From NCBI RefSeq assembly GCF_001282115.1, contig NZ_LJBR01000259.1, positions 1 through 43,134 on the forward strand: 43,134 nt of DNA, in the 5' to 3' direction. The notes below the pieces were generated by a model that searched no databases, was not told the origin of the DNA, and saw only the letters and a list, made by a program, of their open reading frames with translations. The translations under genes and the position numbers were made by a program. Below are positions 31,156 through 39,885 of the stretch, piece by piece (the stretch's first letter is position 1; each line of letters opens with the position of its first letter). This stretch comes from Streptomyces sp. NRRL B-24085. Its GTDB lineage: Bacteria; Actinomycetota; Actinomycetes; Streptomycetales; Streptomycetaceae.

Positions 31156-32565
31156 ATGGCCGTACCGAACTCCTCCACCGTTCTGCTGTCGCCCGCCGAA
31201 CGGGCGGCCGTCGGCACGAACGCCCGCGCCCGTGCGCCCCGTTCCGGCCACGGCGGCTTCGAGGACGGCCAGGGGCGCTTCGACCCGCTGGAGGTGATCG
31301 AGGATCAGTCGGCCACGCGGGTACCGGAGTTGGTGCCCATCCGCTACGGCCGGATGCTCGAGTCGCCCTTCCGCTTCTACCGCGGCGCGGCGGCGATCAT
31401 GGCGGCGGACCTGGGAGCCGTCCCGGACACCGGACTTCGGGTGCAACTGTGCGGAGACGCCCACCTGCTGAACTTCCGGCTGCTCGCCTCGCCGGAGCGT
31501 CATCTGGTCTTCGACATCAACGACTTCGACGAGACGCTGCCCGGGCCCTTCGAATGGGACGTCAAGCGCCTGGCCACCAGCTTCGCCATTGCGGGCCGGG
31601 CGAACGGCTTCTCCGTGCAGGAGCAGAACGCCGTCGTGCGGACGTGCGTCCGGGCCTACCGGGAACGGATGCGGGAGTTCGCGGGCATGCGCACCCTGGA
31701 CATCTGGTACGCCCAGGACGACGCCGACCGTCTGCGCGCGCTGCTCGCCTCCTCGATGGACAAGAAGGCCAGACGCCGCACCGCCTGGGCCACGGAGCAG
31801 GCCCGTACCCGCACCTATCTGCAGGCCTTCGCGAAGCTCACGCGCGCCACCCCGGAGGGCCGCCGGATCGCCCCCGACCCGCCGCTCGTCACCCCGCTCA
31901 GGGATCTGCTGGCCGACGCGGCGGACAACCAGCAGGAGAAGGAGCTCCAGACCGTTCTGGAGGAGTACGCGCTCACCCTGCCGTCCGAACGCCGGCACCT
32001 GCTGCGCCACTTCCGGCTGGTGGACATGGCCCGCAAGGTGGTGGGCGTCGGCAGTGTCGGCACCCGCTGCTGGATCCTGCTCCTGCTCGGCAGGAACGAC
32101 GACGACCCGCTGCTGCTGCAGGCCAAGGAGGCCCAGGAGTCGGTGCTGGCCGGCCCGACCGGATGCCACCCCTTCGACAACCAGGGCCGCCGGGTGGTGA
32201 CCGGCCAGCGCCTGATCCAGACGACCAGCGACATCTTCCTCGGCTGGACCCGCGTGGTGGGCATCGACGGGCGGGAACGCGACTTCTACGTACGGCAGTT
32301 GCGGGACTGGAAGGGTATCGCCCGGCCGGAGACCATGGACCCCGGCCTGCTCGGGCTGTTCGCCCGGCTGTGCGGTGCCTCGCTGGCCCGGGCCCACGCC
32401 CGTTCCGGCGATCCGATCGCCATCGCCGCCTACCTGGGCGCCGGTGGCCGCTTCGACCACGCCCTCACCGCATTCGCCCAGTCCTACGCCGACCGGAACG
32501 AGCGGGACTTCGAGCTCCTGGCCGCGGCCGTGCGCTCCGGGCGGGTCGCCGCGCAGAGCCTCTGA
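31156..32565 (+). CDS. DUF2252-family protein
   Basis: A 469-residue cytoplasmic protein of the DUF2252 family, which has a kinase-like (aminoglycoside phosphotransferase-related) fold. Visible blocks are PIRYGRMLESPFRFYRGAAA, QLCGDAHLLNFRL, FDINDFDETLPGPFEWDVKRLATSFAIA, and VGSVGTRCWILLLLG followed by DDPLLLQAKEAQESVLA. The GDAHLLNF and DINDFDE blocks look like the catalytic-loop and metal-binding motifs of APH-type kinases. DIFLGWT and FYVRQLRDWKG come later. The reaction is unknown. The start is ATG 31156 with a GGGAGGTT ribosome-binding site. The gene is divergent from HdeD, probably sharing the palindrome at 31011, and is followed by a convergent terminator. Confidence 0.9.
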   Translation: MAVPNSSTVLLSPAERAAVGTNARARAPRSGHGGFEDGQGRFDPLEVIEDQSATRVPELVPIRYGRMLESPFRFYRGAAAIMAADLGAVPDTGLRVQLCGDAHLLNFRLLASPERHLVFDINDFDETLPGPFEWDVKRLATSFAIAGRANGFSVQEQNAVVRTCVRAYRERMREFAGMRTLDIWYAQDDADRLRALLASSMDKKARRRTAWATEQARTRTYLQAFAKLTRATPEGRRIAPDPPLVTPLRDLLADAADNQQEKELQTVLEEYALTLPSERRHLLRHFRLVDMARKVVGVGSVGTRCWILLLLGRNDDDPLLLQAKEAQESVLAGPTGCHPFDNQGRRVVTGQRLIQTTSDIFLGWTRVVGIDGRERDFYVRQLRDWKGIARPETMDPGLLGLFARLCGASLARAHARSGDPIAIAAYLGAGGRFDHALTAFAQSYADRNERDFELLAAAVRSGRVAAQSL

Positions 32566-32576
32566 GCGTCACCGAG

Positions 32577-32601
32577 GGGGCCGTCGAGCACGGACGGCCC
32601 C
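32577..32601. terminator. Bidirectional hairpin between DUF2252 and the 65-residue gene
   Basis: GGGGCCGTC (32577-32585) and GACGGCCCC (32593-32601) pair perfectly around a 7-nt loop. The hairpin fills the 37-bp gap between convergent genes, ending 1 bp before the minus-strand stop at 32603. No U-run. Confidence 0.65.
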
Positions 32602-32602
32602 G

Positions 32603-32800
32603 TCACTCCGGCATCCGCCGCATCTCCACCACGTGCAGGCCCAGCGACTGGCAGCGGGCCAGCAGGCCGAACAGCTGCGCCTCGTCGATGACGGAGCCGA
32701 ACAGGACGGTCTGCCCGGACATGTTCACGCGGTCCAGCTCGGGAAAGGCTTCCGCCAGTGTGTCCGACATGTGTCCGTCGACTCGGATCTCGTAGCGCAT
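32603..32800 (-). CDS. Small conserved-looking protein, 65 residues
   Basis: A single short domain: MRYEIRVDGHMSDTLAEAFPEL, then VNMSGQTVLFGSVIDEAQLFG, then LLARCQSLGLHVVEMRRMPE. The pattern is beta-alpha-beta-beta-alpha-beta, and the GxxLxGxVxDEAQLxGxLxRxxxLGLxVVEMR style is familiar from small actinobacterial stress-region proteins, but I know no function. The ATG at 32800 has GGGAG upstream; the open frame could be extended 28 residues, but the added part (Pro/Arg/Gly-rich) does not look like protein. The palindrome variant at 32881 is 81 bp upstream, so it is probably a monocistronic member of the same regulon. Confidence 0.75.
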   Translation of the reverse strand: MRYEIRVDGHMSDTLAEAFPELDRVNMSGQTVLFGSVIDEAQLFGLLARCQSLGLHVVEMRRMPE

Positions 32801-32880
32801 GGGCTGTACTCCCGCGGGCTGCCGGGAAGGCTGTCTGGGCCCTGTTCCGCCATGGTCCGCTCGGGCGGTGCCCGGCGGCC

Positions 32881-32897
32881 TCACCCTGTGCAGGTGA
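32881..32897 (-). promoter_or_regulatory. Inverted repeat of the TCACCYG-N3-NGGGTGA family upstream of the 65-residue gene
   Basis: Minus-strand reading TCACCTGCACAGGGTGA, followed by GGCCGCC. It is 81 bp upstream of the start at 32800 and 31 bp past the 3' end of the preceding minus-strand gene. It is the least symmetrical copy, but it keeps both TCACC and GGGTGA ends and the flank shared with the copy at 27956. Confidence 0.5.
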
Positions 32898-32927
32898 TTG
32901 GCGGTCCGGTGGCCCGGACCACTCGGG

Positions 32928-33446
32928 TCAGTGCTTCAGGAAGAGCTTGAAGGAGATGATCAGGAGGCCGAGCAGCAGGTTGACCGAGGCGGTGGCGGCG
33001 ACCAGGGGCCAGGTGGCGCGGGCTCGACGGGCCGCGGCCGCGGACCACCCCACCTGCCCGGCCACCGCGACGGACAGCGCCAGCCAGAAGGAGCCCTGCA
33101 CGTCCAGGCCCAGCAGCGGGCTGACGGCCACCGCCGCGGCCGGTGGCACGGCCGCCTTGACGATCGGCCACTCCTCACGACAGGCGTGGAGGACGACCCG
33201 GCGGTCGAGCTGTTCCCGCGCCAGACGCGCCCCGAACAGCTGGGCGTGCACATGGGCGAGCCAGAAGACCACACCGGTGAGCAGCAACAGCAGCACCAGT
33301 TCCAGGCGGGGGAACGAGCCCAGGGCGCCGGCGCCGATCACCACGGAGGCCGCGAGCATGGACCCGTAGACGCCGCCGGTGTAGTCGGCGCGGTTCCGGT
33401 GCTCGGAGCCGGTCCTCTGACGCGTCGTGTCATCGGTCGTGGACAT
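32928..33446 (-). CDS. Four-span membrane protein of unknown function
   Basis: A 172-residue protein with a polar N-terminus (MSTTDDTTRQRTGSEHRN) and four spans: SMLAASVVIGAGALGSF, LELVLLLLLTGVVFWLAHVHAQLFG, WPIVKAAVPPAAAVAVSPLLGL, and two closely spaced segments around WLALSVAVAGQVGW and VAATASVNLLLGLLIISF. The HVHAQLFG motif at the end of span two and the REQLDRRVVLHACREEWPI loop are probably conserved, but I do not recognise the family. The ATG at 33446 has AAGGAG. It starts 16 bp after the DHA2 exporter gene, so the two form an operon, and an accessory role to the transporter is possible. Confidence 0.8.
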   Translation of the reverse strand: MSTTDDTTRQRTGSEHRNRADYTGGVYGSMLAASVVIGAGALGSFPRLELVLLLLLTGVVFWLAHVHAQLFGARLAREQLDRRVVLHACREEWPIVKAAVPPAAAVAVSPLLGLDVQGSFWLALSVAVAGQVGWSAAAARRARATWPLVAATASVNLLLGLLIISFKLFLKH

Positions 33447-33462
33447 CGGGGCTCCTTGTGGA

Positions 33463-35094
33463 TCAGCGCGTCGGTCCGGCCGACGGGGCCGGTGCCGAGG
33501 TCGTCGCCCGGGCCCCGGTTCCGGTCCTCCGGCCGGCCGGGAGGTTCGGTGTGACGAGGAGACTGGCCAGCGTGACGCCGCCGGTGGCGAGGATCGCCGC
33601 CTTGAGACCGTCGAGCTGGGCGGAGGCGTAGGAGTCGGCGACGGCGTCGACCTCCGAGGGCGGCAGTCCGGCGTCCGCCGCCGCCGCGCGCACCTGGTCG
33701 GTGGTGACGAAGGAGATCCCGGACTCGAGGGCGACACCGGTCTGTGTGCGGGCCGCCTCGGAGAGCCGGGGGTCGTCGTCGACCTGGGTGGTGAAGGCGT
33801 GCGCCAGCGCACCGAGGAGGATGGACCCGATCAGTGCCGTGCCCAGCGCGGAGCCGAGGTTCTGGGCCGTGAACTGCAGCCCTCCCACCTCGCTGCGCTC
33901 CTCCTCGCCGGCGCTGGACTGGACGACGTTGCCCAGTTGCGAGGCGAGCAGGCCGGTGCCCACGCCCACCAGGGCCATGGCTCCGGCGAACTGCGCGTCG
34001 TCGATGACGGGGTCGATGGTCGCCAGCAGCCACACGACGGCGACCGCCAGGGTGGCGAGGGCCAGCCGGACCATCCGGCGCGGTCCGACGGCCCGCCCCA
34101 GCGAGGAGGCGAGCAGGGAGGCGGCGAGCATGGCGACCGAGACGGGCAGCAGGCGCAGTCCGGTCTGGAACGCGTCGAAGCCCTGCACGACCTGCAGGTA
34201 CAGCGGGATGACGAAGAACAGGCCCAGCAGGATGAGGTTCTGGCTCAGCAGGGTCAGCAGACCGGAGCGCAGCGCCGGCCGGCCGAGGAGGGGCAGATGG
34301 ACGAGGGGGTCCGCGCCGCGGGCGTCGCGCCGCCGCTCCCAGTGGACGAAGAGGGACAGGACGGCCACTCCGGCACCGACGACGAAGAGCGTCGGGGCGA
34401 ACCCCAGGACGGTGAAGGGCGGGTTGCGGGGCGCGACCCAGCCCCAGGTGCTGCTCTGCAGCACGCCGAGCACGCCCAGTCCGAGCCCGGCGGCCGACAG
34501 CACCGCGCCGACGCCGTCGAGACGGGGACGGTGCCCGGTGCGGGGGGAGTCGGTGATCACCCGTCGGCAGCACAGCACGGCCGCGACGACCACCACCTCG
34601 CCGGCGAAGACCAGCCGCCAGGTGAGGTAGGTGGTCACCCAGCCGCCGAGGAGCGGTCCCACCGCGATGCCCGCGCCGGCGAGGCCGCCGATGACGCCGT
34701 AGGCGACGGCCCGGTCCGGCCCGCGATAGGACTCCGCGACGAGGGCCGCCATGGCCGGCAGCACCATGGCGGCGCCGATTCCCTCGACGACCGACCAGCC
34801 CAGGGCGAGGACCCAAACGGTGGGGGCCAGCGCGGTCAGGGCCGATCCGGTGCCGTAGACGATCAGCCCGAGGAAGAAGAGACGGCGACGCCCGAGGATG
34901 TCGCCGAGCCTGCCTCCGATGATCATGAACGCGGCCATGACCAGCGCGTACAGGGTGATGACGGCCTGGACGGTGGTGACCTCGGTGTCGAAGTCCTCGA
35001 CCAGTTGGCTGATCGAGACGTTCATGACCGAGGTGTCCAGGACCATCAGGAACTGCGCTGTGCCCAGGACGATCAGTGCGCGCCAGCGTCTCAC
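33463..35094 (-). CDS. MFS exporter, DHA2 (14-span) drug:H+ antiporter type
   Basis: A 543-residue exporter. LGTAQFLMVLDTSVMNVSISQL in span one and GRLGDILGRRRLFFLG after span two are the DHA2 family signatures; GLAGAGIAVGPLLGGWVTTYLTWRLVF is motif C of antiporters. A long extracytoplasmic loop follows span 13 (TTQVDDDPRLSEAARTQTG ... YASAQLDG), as in QacA/EmrB-like proteins. It uses the proton gradient to expel amphipathic compounds; its substrate is unknown. The start is GTG 35094 with GAGGTGG. The palindrome at 35179 is 85 bp upstream, and a CTGACA -35-like hexamer lies between them. The downstream membrane gene is 16 bp away. Confidence 0.9.
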   Translation of the reverse strand: MRRWRALIVLGTAQFLMVLDTSVMNVSISQLVEDFDTEVTTVQAVITLYALVMAAFMIIGGRLGDILGRRRLFFLGLIVYGTGSALTALAPTVWVLALGWSVVEGIGAAMVLPAMAALVAESYRGPDRAVAYGVIGGLAGAGIAVGPLLGGWVTTYLTWRLVFAGEVVVVAAVLCCRRVITDSPRTGHRPRLDGVGAVLSAAGLGLGVLGVLQSSTWGWVAPRNPPFTVLGFAPTLFVVGAGVAVLSLFVHWERRRDARGADPLVHLPLLGRPALRSGLLTLLSQNLILLGLFFVIPLYLQVVQGFDAFQTGLRLLPVSVAMLAASLLASSLGRAVGPRRMVRLALATLAVAVVWLLATIDPVIDDAQFAGAMALVGVGTGLLASQLGNVVQSSAGEEERSEVGGLQFTAQNLGSALGTALIGSILLGALAHAFTTQVDDDPRLSEAARTQTGVALESGISFVTTDQVRAAAADAGLPPSEVDAVADSYASAQLDGLKAAILATGGVTLASLLVTPNLPAGRRTGTGARATTSAPAPSAGPTR

Positions 35095-35178
35095 GGTGAA
35101 CCACCTCGCCGGGTCGGTTCGGAGCGGCGGTGGAGGCGGCCGCTCCTCCCATGTCAGCGCGGCGGGGGGCCCGGCGCA

Positions 35179-35195
35179 TCACCCGCCGCGGGCGA
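35179..35195 (-). promoter_or_regulatory. Inverted repeat of the TCACCYG-N3-NGGGTGA family upstream of the DHA2 exporter
   Basis: Minus-strand reading TCGCCCGCGGCGGGTGA: 8-bp arms with one mismatch. It ends 85 bp before the GTG at 35094. CTGACA (plus-strand 35152-35157, read on the minus strand) is 21 bp further in. The site is 12 bp from the 3' end of the LAL regulator gene. Confidence 0.55.
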
Positions 35196-35206
35196 CCTGG
35201 CGGTCC

Positions 35207-37885
35207 TCACAGCAGGCCCATGTCCCGTGCGCGGTGCACCGCCTCGCTGCGGCGGTTCACCGCCAGCTTCCGGTACAGGCTCTTGAGGTGGGTCTTCACG
35301 GTGTTCGCGGAGAGGTACAGGTCCGCGGCGATCTCCTCCGTCGACATCATCTGCGCCAGCCGTTGCAGGACGTCGTGCTCGCGCTCGCTCAGCTCCTGCA
35401 CGACGAGCGGCCCGGGGCGCGGGCCGGCCGCCGCAGGGCCGGGGGCGGTGCCGGGCACGAGCCATTCGGCGGCCAGCGACCGCAGCGGGGCCGCGGCCAG
35501 GAACGACCTGATCCAGCGCCCGGCGTCGAGGAAGGGGCGGCGCAGCCGTTCGTTGCGAGCGAGGAGGAGGGCCTGGGCGACGAACCGGCGGGCTGCTTCG
35601 TCGTCCCCCGCCGCCTGTGCGGCCTGCGCTCTCACCAGCGCCGCCCGCACGGTCACCGCGGGCCCCGGCCGGCTTTCGGCGGGCACGCTGTCGAGGAGGT
35701 CGATCGCGGCGTCCGGCCGGCCCGAGGCGAGGTGCAGGCGGGCGGCTTCCACCGTCCACGTCGGCTGGTCGTCGGGAAGGTGCCGGAGCACTTCGGCGGC
35801 CGCCTCGGGCCGCCCTTCGGCCAGATGGACGGTGGAGGTGACCAGCCGTTGCAGGCTGTCCGCCCAGGGTGAGGCGACGGCGGTGGACAGGGCCGGGGTC
35901 GCCGCCGCCACGGCCGCTCGCGCGTTGCCCCGGGCCAGGTGGAGCCGGGCGGTGGCGATCGCCCGCCCGGCGGCCGTCACCGGGTCCTGGGTGTCGAGGT
36001 CGAGTCGGTCGGCCTCGTCGAGGAGGGCCTGGGCCCGGCCCAGTTCGTGGCGGTCGACCGCCACGGCGGCAAGTACGAGCCGTTCGATGCCGGAACCGGA
36101 GGGCTGCGGAAGACTGAACCGCTCCGTCTCGGTCATCGCCGCGAGGGCCTTGTGCTCGGCCTCGCCGGGCCATCCGTCCAGGTAGTCGAGCAGCGCCAGG
36201 TGGCCCATCGACTCCTCCCGGGGCAGGACCGTGAGGATCCCGCCGGGACAGCCGACCGCCTCGGACAGGGCGGCCCGCGCGTCCTCGTAGTGTCCGGCCC
36301 ACAGGCGCGCGGACCCCAGGTGCGTCAGCAGGAGGGCGGACAGTTCGGGGTGCTTGTCCAGGAGGTGCGGGGGGATCTCCGGCCGTATCTCGTCGGCGGT
36401 CTCGGCGGCCTGTTCGGCCCGTGCGGGAGAACCGGTCAGCCTGGCGGCCACCGCCTCCAGGAAGGCCCAGCTCAGATGGGCGGCCGCCGGGTCCCCGTCC
36501 TCGGCCGCCAGCCGTGCCTCGGCGTGGTGCAGATGGGCCACGCCCCGGTCGAGGTCGCTCTGGGCGAGGTCGCGGGCCGCCTGGACGAGTTCGGTCGCGG
36601 GGCCCGTGGACCCGGGCGCCATCCGGGAGAACAGCTCGTTGAGGTCGTCGGAGCGCAGACGGGTGAAGAACTCTCCGATCGCGAGGTCGTCGACGACGGC
36701 CGCGGCCGTGAAGTCCCAGTCGGCGGCGGCGGCCCCGTGGGCGAGTGCCTCCGGGAGGGCGCCTCGGCTGCGCATCCACCGGGCCGCCGCCCGGTGCAGG
36801 TCGGGTTCCAGACCCGGGTGGCGAACCCTCAGGTGGGTCTGGAGTATCTCCCCGAACAACGGGTGCAGGCGGTACCACCCCTGTCCCAGGTGTTCGACGA
36901 AGGCGTTGTCGCGGTGCAGCTCGGCCAGGATGAGCCCGGCGTCGGTCCGGTGGGTCAGCCCGTTCACCAGGTCGGGGCAGAAGCGGTCCAGGACGCTCAC
37001 GCGCAGCAGCAGGTCCTGCGTCGCCGCCGGCTGGCGGGTGAGCACCTCTGCCAGCAGGAAGTCGGCGACGGCGCTGTGGTCGGCCTCGAACTCCTTGAGG
37101 TACCGCTCCGGGTCCGGGCTCTCCTGCGCGGCCAGGGCGCACAGCCGCAGGCCGGCGGCCCAGCCGCGGGTGCGCTCCACGAGGGCGCGTACGGAGTCGG
37201 CGGGCAGGCTGAGTCCGTGCAGTTCCAGGAGGGCCGCGGCTTCCCCGGGGTTCAGCGCGAGCTCGGCGTCCCGGATCTCCGTCAGGGTTCCGGCCGCTCG
37301 GTAGCGGTGCAGGGAGAACGGCGGTTCGTTGCGGGTGACGAGGACGAGACGCAGCCCGGAACCGGCGTGCTGCAGCACGAACTCCAACTGCTCCGCCACC
37401 TCGGACGCGCTCACCCGGTCGAACTCGTCGATCACGACGACCGGGGCCGGGTCGCGTCCGACGAGGTCCTCGGCGATCTCCGACAGCACCTTGTGGCCCA
37501 CCCGGCCGGGGTCCGCCGGGCAGCGGATCCGGTCGGACAGCGGGGTGCCGGCGGTGCCGAGCGCATGGAGGAAGTACGCCCAGAACATGCCGGGGCGTTG
37601 TTCCTCCGTCTCGACGGTGAGCCAGCCGACGGGCCGGTCGAGGCGCGCGGTCCAGTCGGCGACCAACAGGGTCTTTCCGGCCCCGGCCGAGCCGTTGACC
37701 ATGGTCAGCGGCGTCCCGAGGCCCTCTGCCAGGTGCTTGGTCAGGCGTGGCCGGGAGAGGAAGGTGGCGGGGCGCGACGGCACGGCGAAGCGCATCCGCA
37801 AGAACGGGTCCCCGAGCGGATCGACACGGGCTGCGGCCGGGACCGCGGTGTTCCTGTCGCCTGTGACCACGGTGCTCACCACCAT
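35207..37885 (-). CDS. LAL-type (MalT-like) LuxR-family transcription regulator
   Basis: An 892-residue large ATP-binding LuxR regulator. Walker A is NGSAGAGKTLL (Lys71-Thr72) and Walker B VVVIDEFD (149-156), within a STAND-type NTPase domain that opens with FLSRPRLTKHLAEGL. Residues ~350-800 form tetratricopeptide-like helical repeats that usually bind the inducer. The C-terminal LuxR helix-turn-helix (about 825-892) contains LSEREHDVLQRLAQMMSTEEIAADLYLSAN at its start and ends in KTHLKSLYRKLAVNRR. By analogy to MalT it should bind ATP and a ligand, multimerise and activate promoters. The gene is 112 bp from the DHA2 gene and 88 bp from GH15, and it is the only regulator in the palindrome region, which makes it the first suspect for that site. 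Start ATG 37885 has a weak ribosome-binding site. Confidence 0.9.
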   Translation of the reverse strand: MVVSTVVTGDRNTAVPAAARVDPLGDPFLRMRFAVPSRPATFLSRPRLTKHLAEGLGTPLTMVNGSAGAGKTLLVADWTARLDRPVGWLTVETEEQRPGMFWAYFLHALGTAGTPLSDRIRCPADPGRVGHKVLSEIAEDLVGRDPAPVVVIDEFDRVSASEVAEQLEFVLQHAGSGLRLVLVTRNEPPFSLHRYRAAGTLTEIRDAELALNPGEAAALLELHGLSLPADSVRALVERTRGWAAGLRLCALAAQESPDPERYLKEFEADHSAVADFLLAEVLTRQPAATQDLLLRVSVLDRFCPDLVNGLTHRTDAGLILAELHRDNAFVEHLGQGWYRLHPLFGEILQTHLRVRHPGLEPDLHRAAARWMRSRGALPEALAHGAAAADWDFTAAAVVDDLAIGEFFTRLRSDDLNELFSRMAPGSTGPATELVQAARDLAQSDLDRGVAHLHHAEARLAAEDGDPAAAHLSWAFLEAVAARLTGSPARAEQAAETADEIRPEIPPHLLDKHPELSALLLTHLGSARLWAGHYEDARAALSEAVGCPGGILTVLPREESMGHLALLDYLDGWPGEAEHKALAAMTETERFSLPQPSGSGIERLVLAAVAVDRHELGRAQALLDEADRLDLDTQDPVTAAGRAIATARLHLARGNARAAVAAATPALSTAVASPWADSLQRLVTSTVHLAEGRPEAAAEVLRHLPDDQPTWTVEAARLHLASGRPDAAIDLLDSVPAESRPGPAVTVRAALVRAQAAQAAGDDEAARRFVAQALLLARNERLRRPFLDAGRWIRSFLAAAPLRSLAAEWLVPGTAPGPAAAGPRPGPLVVQELSEREHDVLQRLAQMMSTEEIAADLYLSANTVKTHLKSLYRKLAVNRRSEAVHRARDMGLL

Positions 37886-37973
37886 GTCTCGTCAGGTCTT
37901 GGGGCAGCGGTGCCCTTAGCTCAGCTTTACACCCTGCCCGGAAATTCACCCGACGAAGAGGGCGCACCGCGGT

Positions 37974-39794
37974 TCAGGCGACCGCGTCCATCTCGTGGTC
38001 CAGGGAGAGTGCGGCGGTGATCAGGGCGAGGTGGGTGAAGGCCTGCGGGAAGTTGCCGAGCTGTTCTCCCGTCGGGCCGATCTCCTCCGCGAAGAGACCC
38101 GCGTGGTTCGCGTACGTCAGCATCTTGTCGAAGGCGTACCGCGCCGGTCCGAGCCGCCCCGAGCGGGCGAGCGCCTCGACGTACAGGAAGCTGCACAGGG
38201 AGAACGTGCCCTCGCTGCCGCGCAGGCCGTCCGGGGAGGCCGCCGGGTCGTAGCGGTGGACGAGGCTGTCCGACACGAGCTCGTCCTCCATGGCGTCCAG
38301 GGTGGACAGCCAGCGCGGGTCCGTCGGCGAGACGAAGCCGACGCTGGGCATGAGCAGCAGTGAGGCGTCCAGGGTGGTGTCGTCGTACTGCTGGACGAAG
38401 GCGCGGCGGCTCGTGCTCCAGCCGCGTTCCATCACCTGGCGCAGGATGTCGTCCCGGGCCGTGGTCCACTGGGCGAGGTCGGCGGGCCGGGCGAACTGCC
38501 GGGCCATGCGCACCCCCCGGTCGAAGGCCGTCCAGCACATCAGCCGGCTGTAGGTGAAGTCCTTCTGGCCGCCCCGGGTCTCCCAGATCCCCTCGTCGGG
38601 CCGGTCCCACGCCTTCACCAGCCAGTCGAGCAGTTCGGACAGCGCCCGCCAGCCCTCGTACGGCGGGACCTCGCCTTCCTCGTCCGCGGCCTGCGCCAGC
38701 GCGAGGGACGCCTCTCCGTAGATGTCGAGCTGTAGTTGGTCGGCGGCTCCGTTGCCGACGCGTACCGGCGCCGATCCGCGGTAGCCCTCGAAGTGGTCGA
38801 GGACCTCTTCCGTCAGTTCCGGGTCGCCGTCCACGCGGTACATGATCTGGAGGGGCTCGCCGCTCACCGTACGGCCCGAGCGCAGCCGGTCTCCCAGCCA
38901 CCGGCGGAAGGCGTAGGCCTCCTCGACATGACCGAGGCCGAGCAGGGCGCCGACCGACAGGGAGCCGTCGCGCACCCAGGTGTAGCGGTAGTCCCAGTTC
39001 CGTCCGCCGCCGATCTGCTCGGGCAGTCCCATGGTGGCCGCGGCGACCGGGGCGCCGGTGGGCGCGTAGGTGAGCAGCTTGAGGGTGATGGCCGCCCGGT
39101 TCACCATGTCCTGCCAGCGGCCGCGGTACCGGCTGCGGCGGACCCAGGCGTGCCAGAAGTCGCGGGTCCGCTCGAACAGCGCCATGACGTCCGCCTGGGT
39201 CACCGGTGTCAGGGGCGCGTCGTCAGGGTCGCCTGTGGTCAGCACGACGGCGGCGAACTCGCCCTGCGCCAGGGTCAGTTCACTGCGTATGTCGTCGCCG
39301 TCGCGGTCCCAGTGCAGGGGGCCGACGGCCTGCAGCGCGGCCTGCCCGCCGACGCCGTGGAAGCGGACCGTGTCCTCGCGCGTGACCACCTGGTGCGCGG
39401 AGCGTCCGTAGTCGAAGCGGGGCCGGCACTCCAGTGCGAAGCGCACCTGTCCTCGTGTCACGCGCAGGATCCTGACCAGGCGGTGGTGGTCCGCCGGGTG
39501 CTCGGGGCGCTCCACGGGCATGAAGTCGATGACCTCCCCCACCCCCGACTCCGCGAGGAAGCGGGTCACGAGCACCGCGGTGTCCTGGAGGTAGAGCTGG
39601 ACCGGGGGCCGTCGGGTGTCGACGGACACGGCGAAGTGCCCGCCCTTCTCGTGGTCGAGGAGGGCGGCGAACAGGCTGGGAGAGTCGAACCTCGGCGCGC
39701 AGAACCAGTCGACCGTTCCCTCCGCGGAGACCAGTGCCGCCGTCTGGAGATCGCCGACCAGACCGTGGTCCTCGATCGGAGCGTAGCGTTGCAT
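37974..39794 (-). CDS. Family-15 glycoside hydrolase (glucoamylase/trehalase-like)
   Basis: A 606-residue cytoplasmic protein (no signal peptide). The N-terminal beta-sandwich starts YAPIEDHGLVGDLQTAALVSAEGTVDWFC, typical of bacterial GH15. The (alpha/alpha)6 barrel has NWDYRYTWVRDGSLSVGALL (near residue 270), GNGAADQLQLDIYGE, and WDRPDEGIWETRGG with the probable catalytic acid Glu near 405. GTFSLCSFLYVEALARSG and EEIGPTGEQLGNFPQAFTHLALI carry the second catalytic region. Actinobacterial relatives include the trehalase of mycobacteria, so alpha,alpha-trehalose or an alpha-glucan is the likely substrate. A GGAAGGAGAG ribosome-binding site precedes the ATG. A TTGACA (39862-39867, minus) and the palindrome at 39886 precede the gene. 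Confidence 0.9.
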   Translation of the reverse strand: MQRYAPIEDHGLVGDLQTAALVSAEGTVDWFCAPRFDSPSLFAALLDHEKGGHFAVSVDTRRPPVQLYLQDTAVLVTRFLAESGVGEVIDFMPVERPEHPADHHRLVRILRVTRGQVRFALECRPRFDYGRSAHQVVTREDTVRFHGVGGQAALQAVGPLHWDRDGDDIRSELTLAQGEFAAVVLTTGDPDDAPLTPVTQADVMALFERTRDFWHAWVRRSRYRGRWQDMVNRAAITLKLLTYAPTGAPVAAATMGLPEQIGGGRNWDYRYTWVRDGSLSVGALLGLGHVEEAYAFRRWLGDRLRSGRTVSGEPLQIMYRVDGDPELTEEVLDHFEGYRGSAPVRVGNGAADQLQLDIYGEASLALAQAADEEGEVPPYEGWRALSELLDWLVKAWDRPDEGIWETRGGQKDFTYSRLMCWTAFDRGVRMARQFARPADLAQWTTARDDILRQVMERGWSTSRRAFVQQYDDTTLDASLLLMPSVGFVSPTDPRWLSTLDAMEDELVSDSLVHRYDPAASPDGLRGSEGTFSLCSFLYVEALARSGRLGPARYAFDKMLTYANHAGLFAEEIGPTGEQLGNFPQAFTHLALITAALSLDHEMDAVA

Positions 39795-39885
39795 GAGCAG
39801 CTCTCCTTCCGGCCGCGCACTCCCGGACCCCTTGATGTCCCGGGTCCTTGCCGCGCCAGCGTGTCAACGCCGGAGGAGGCAGGCA

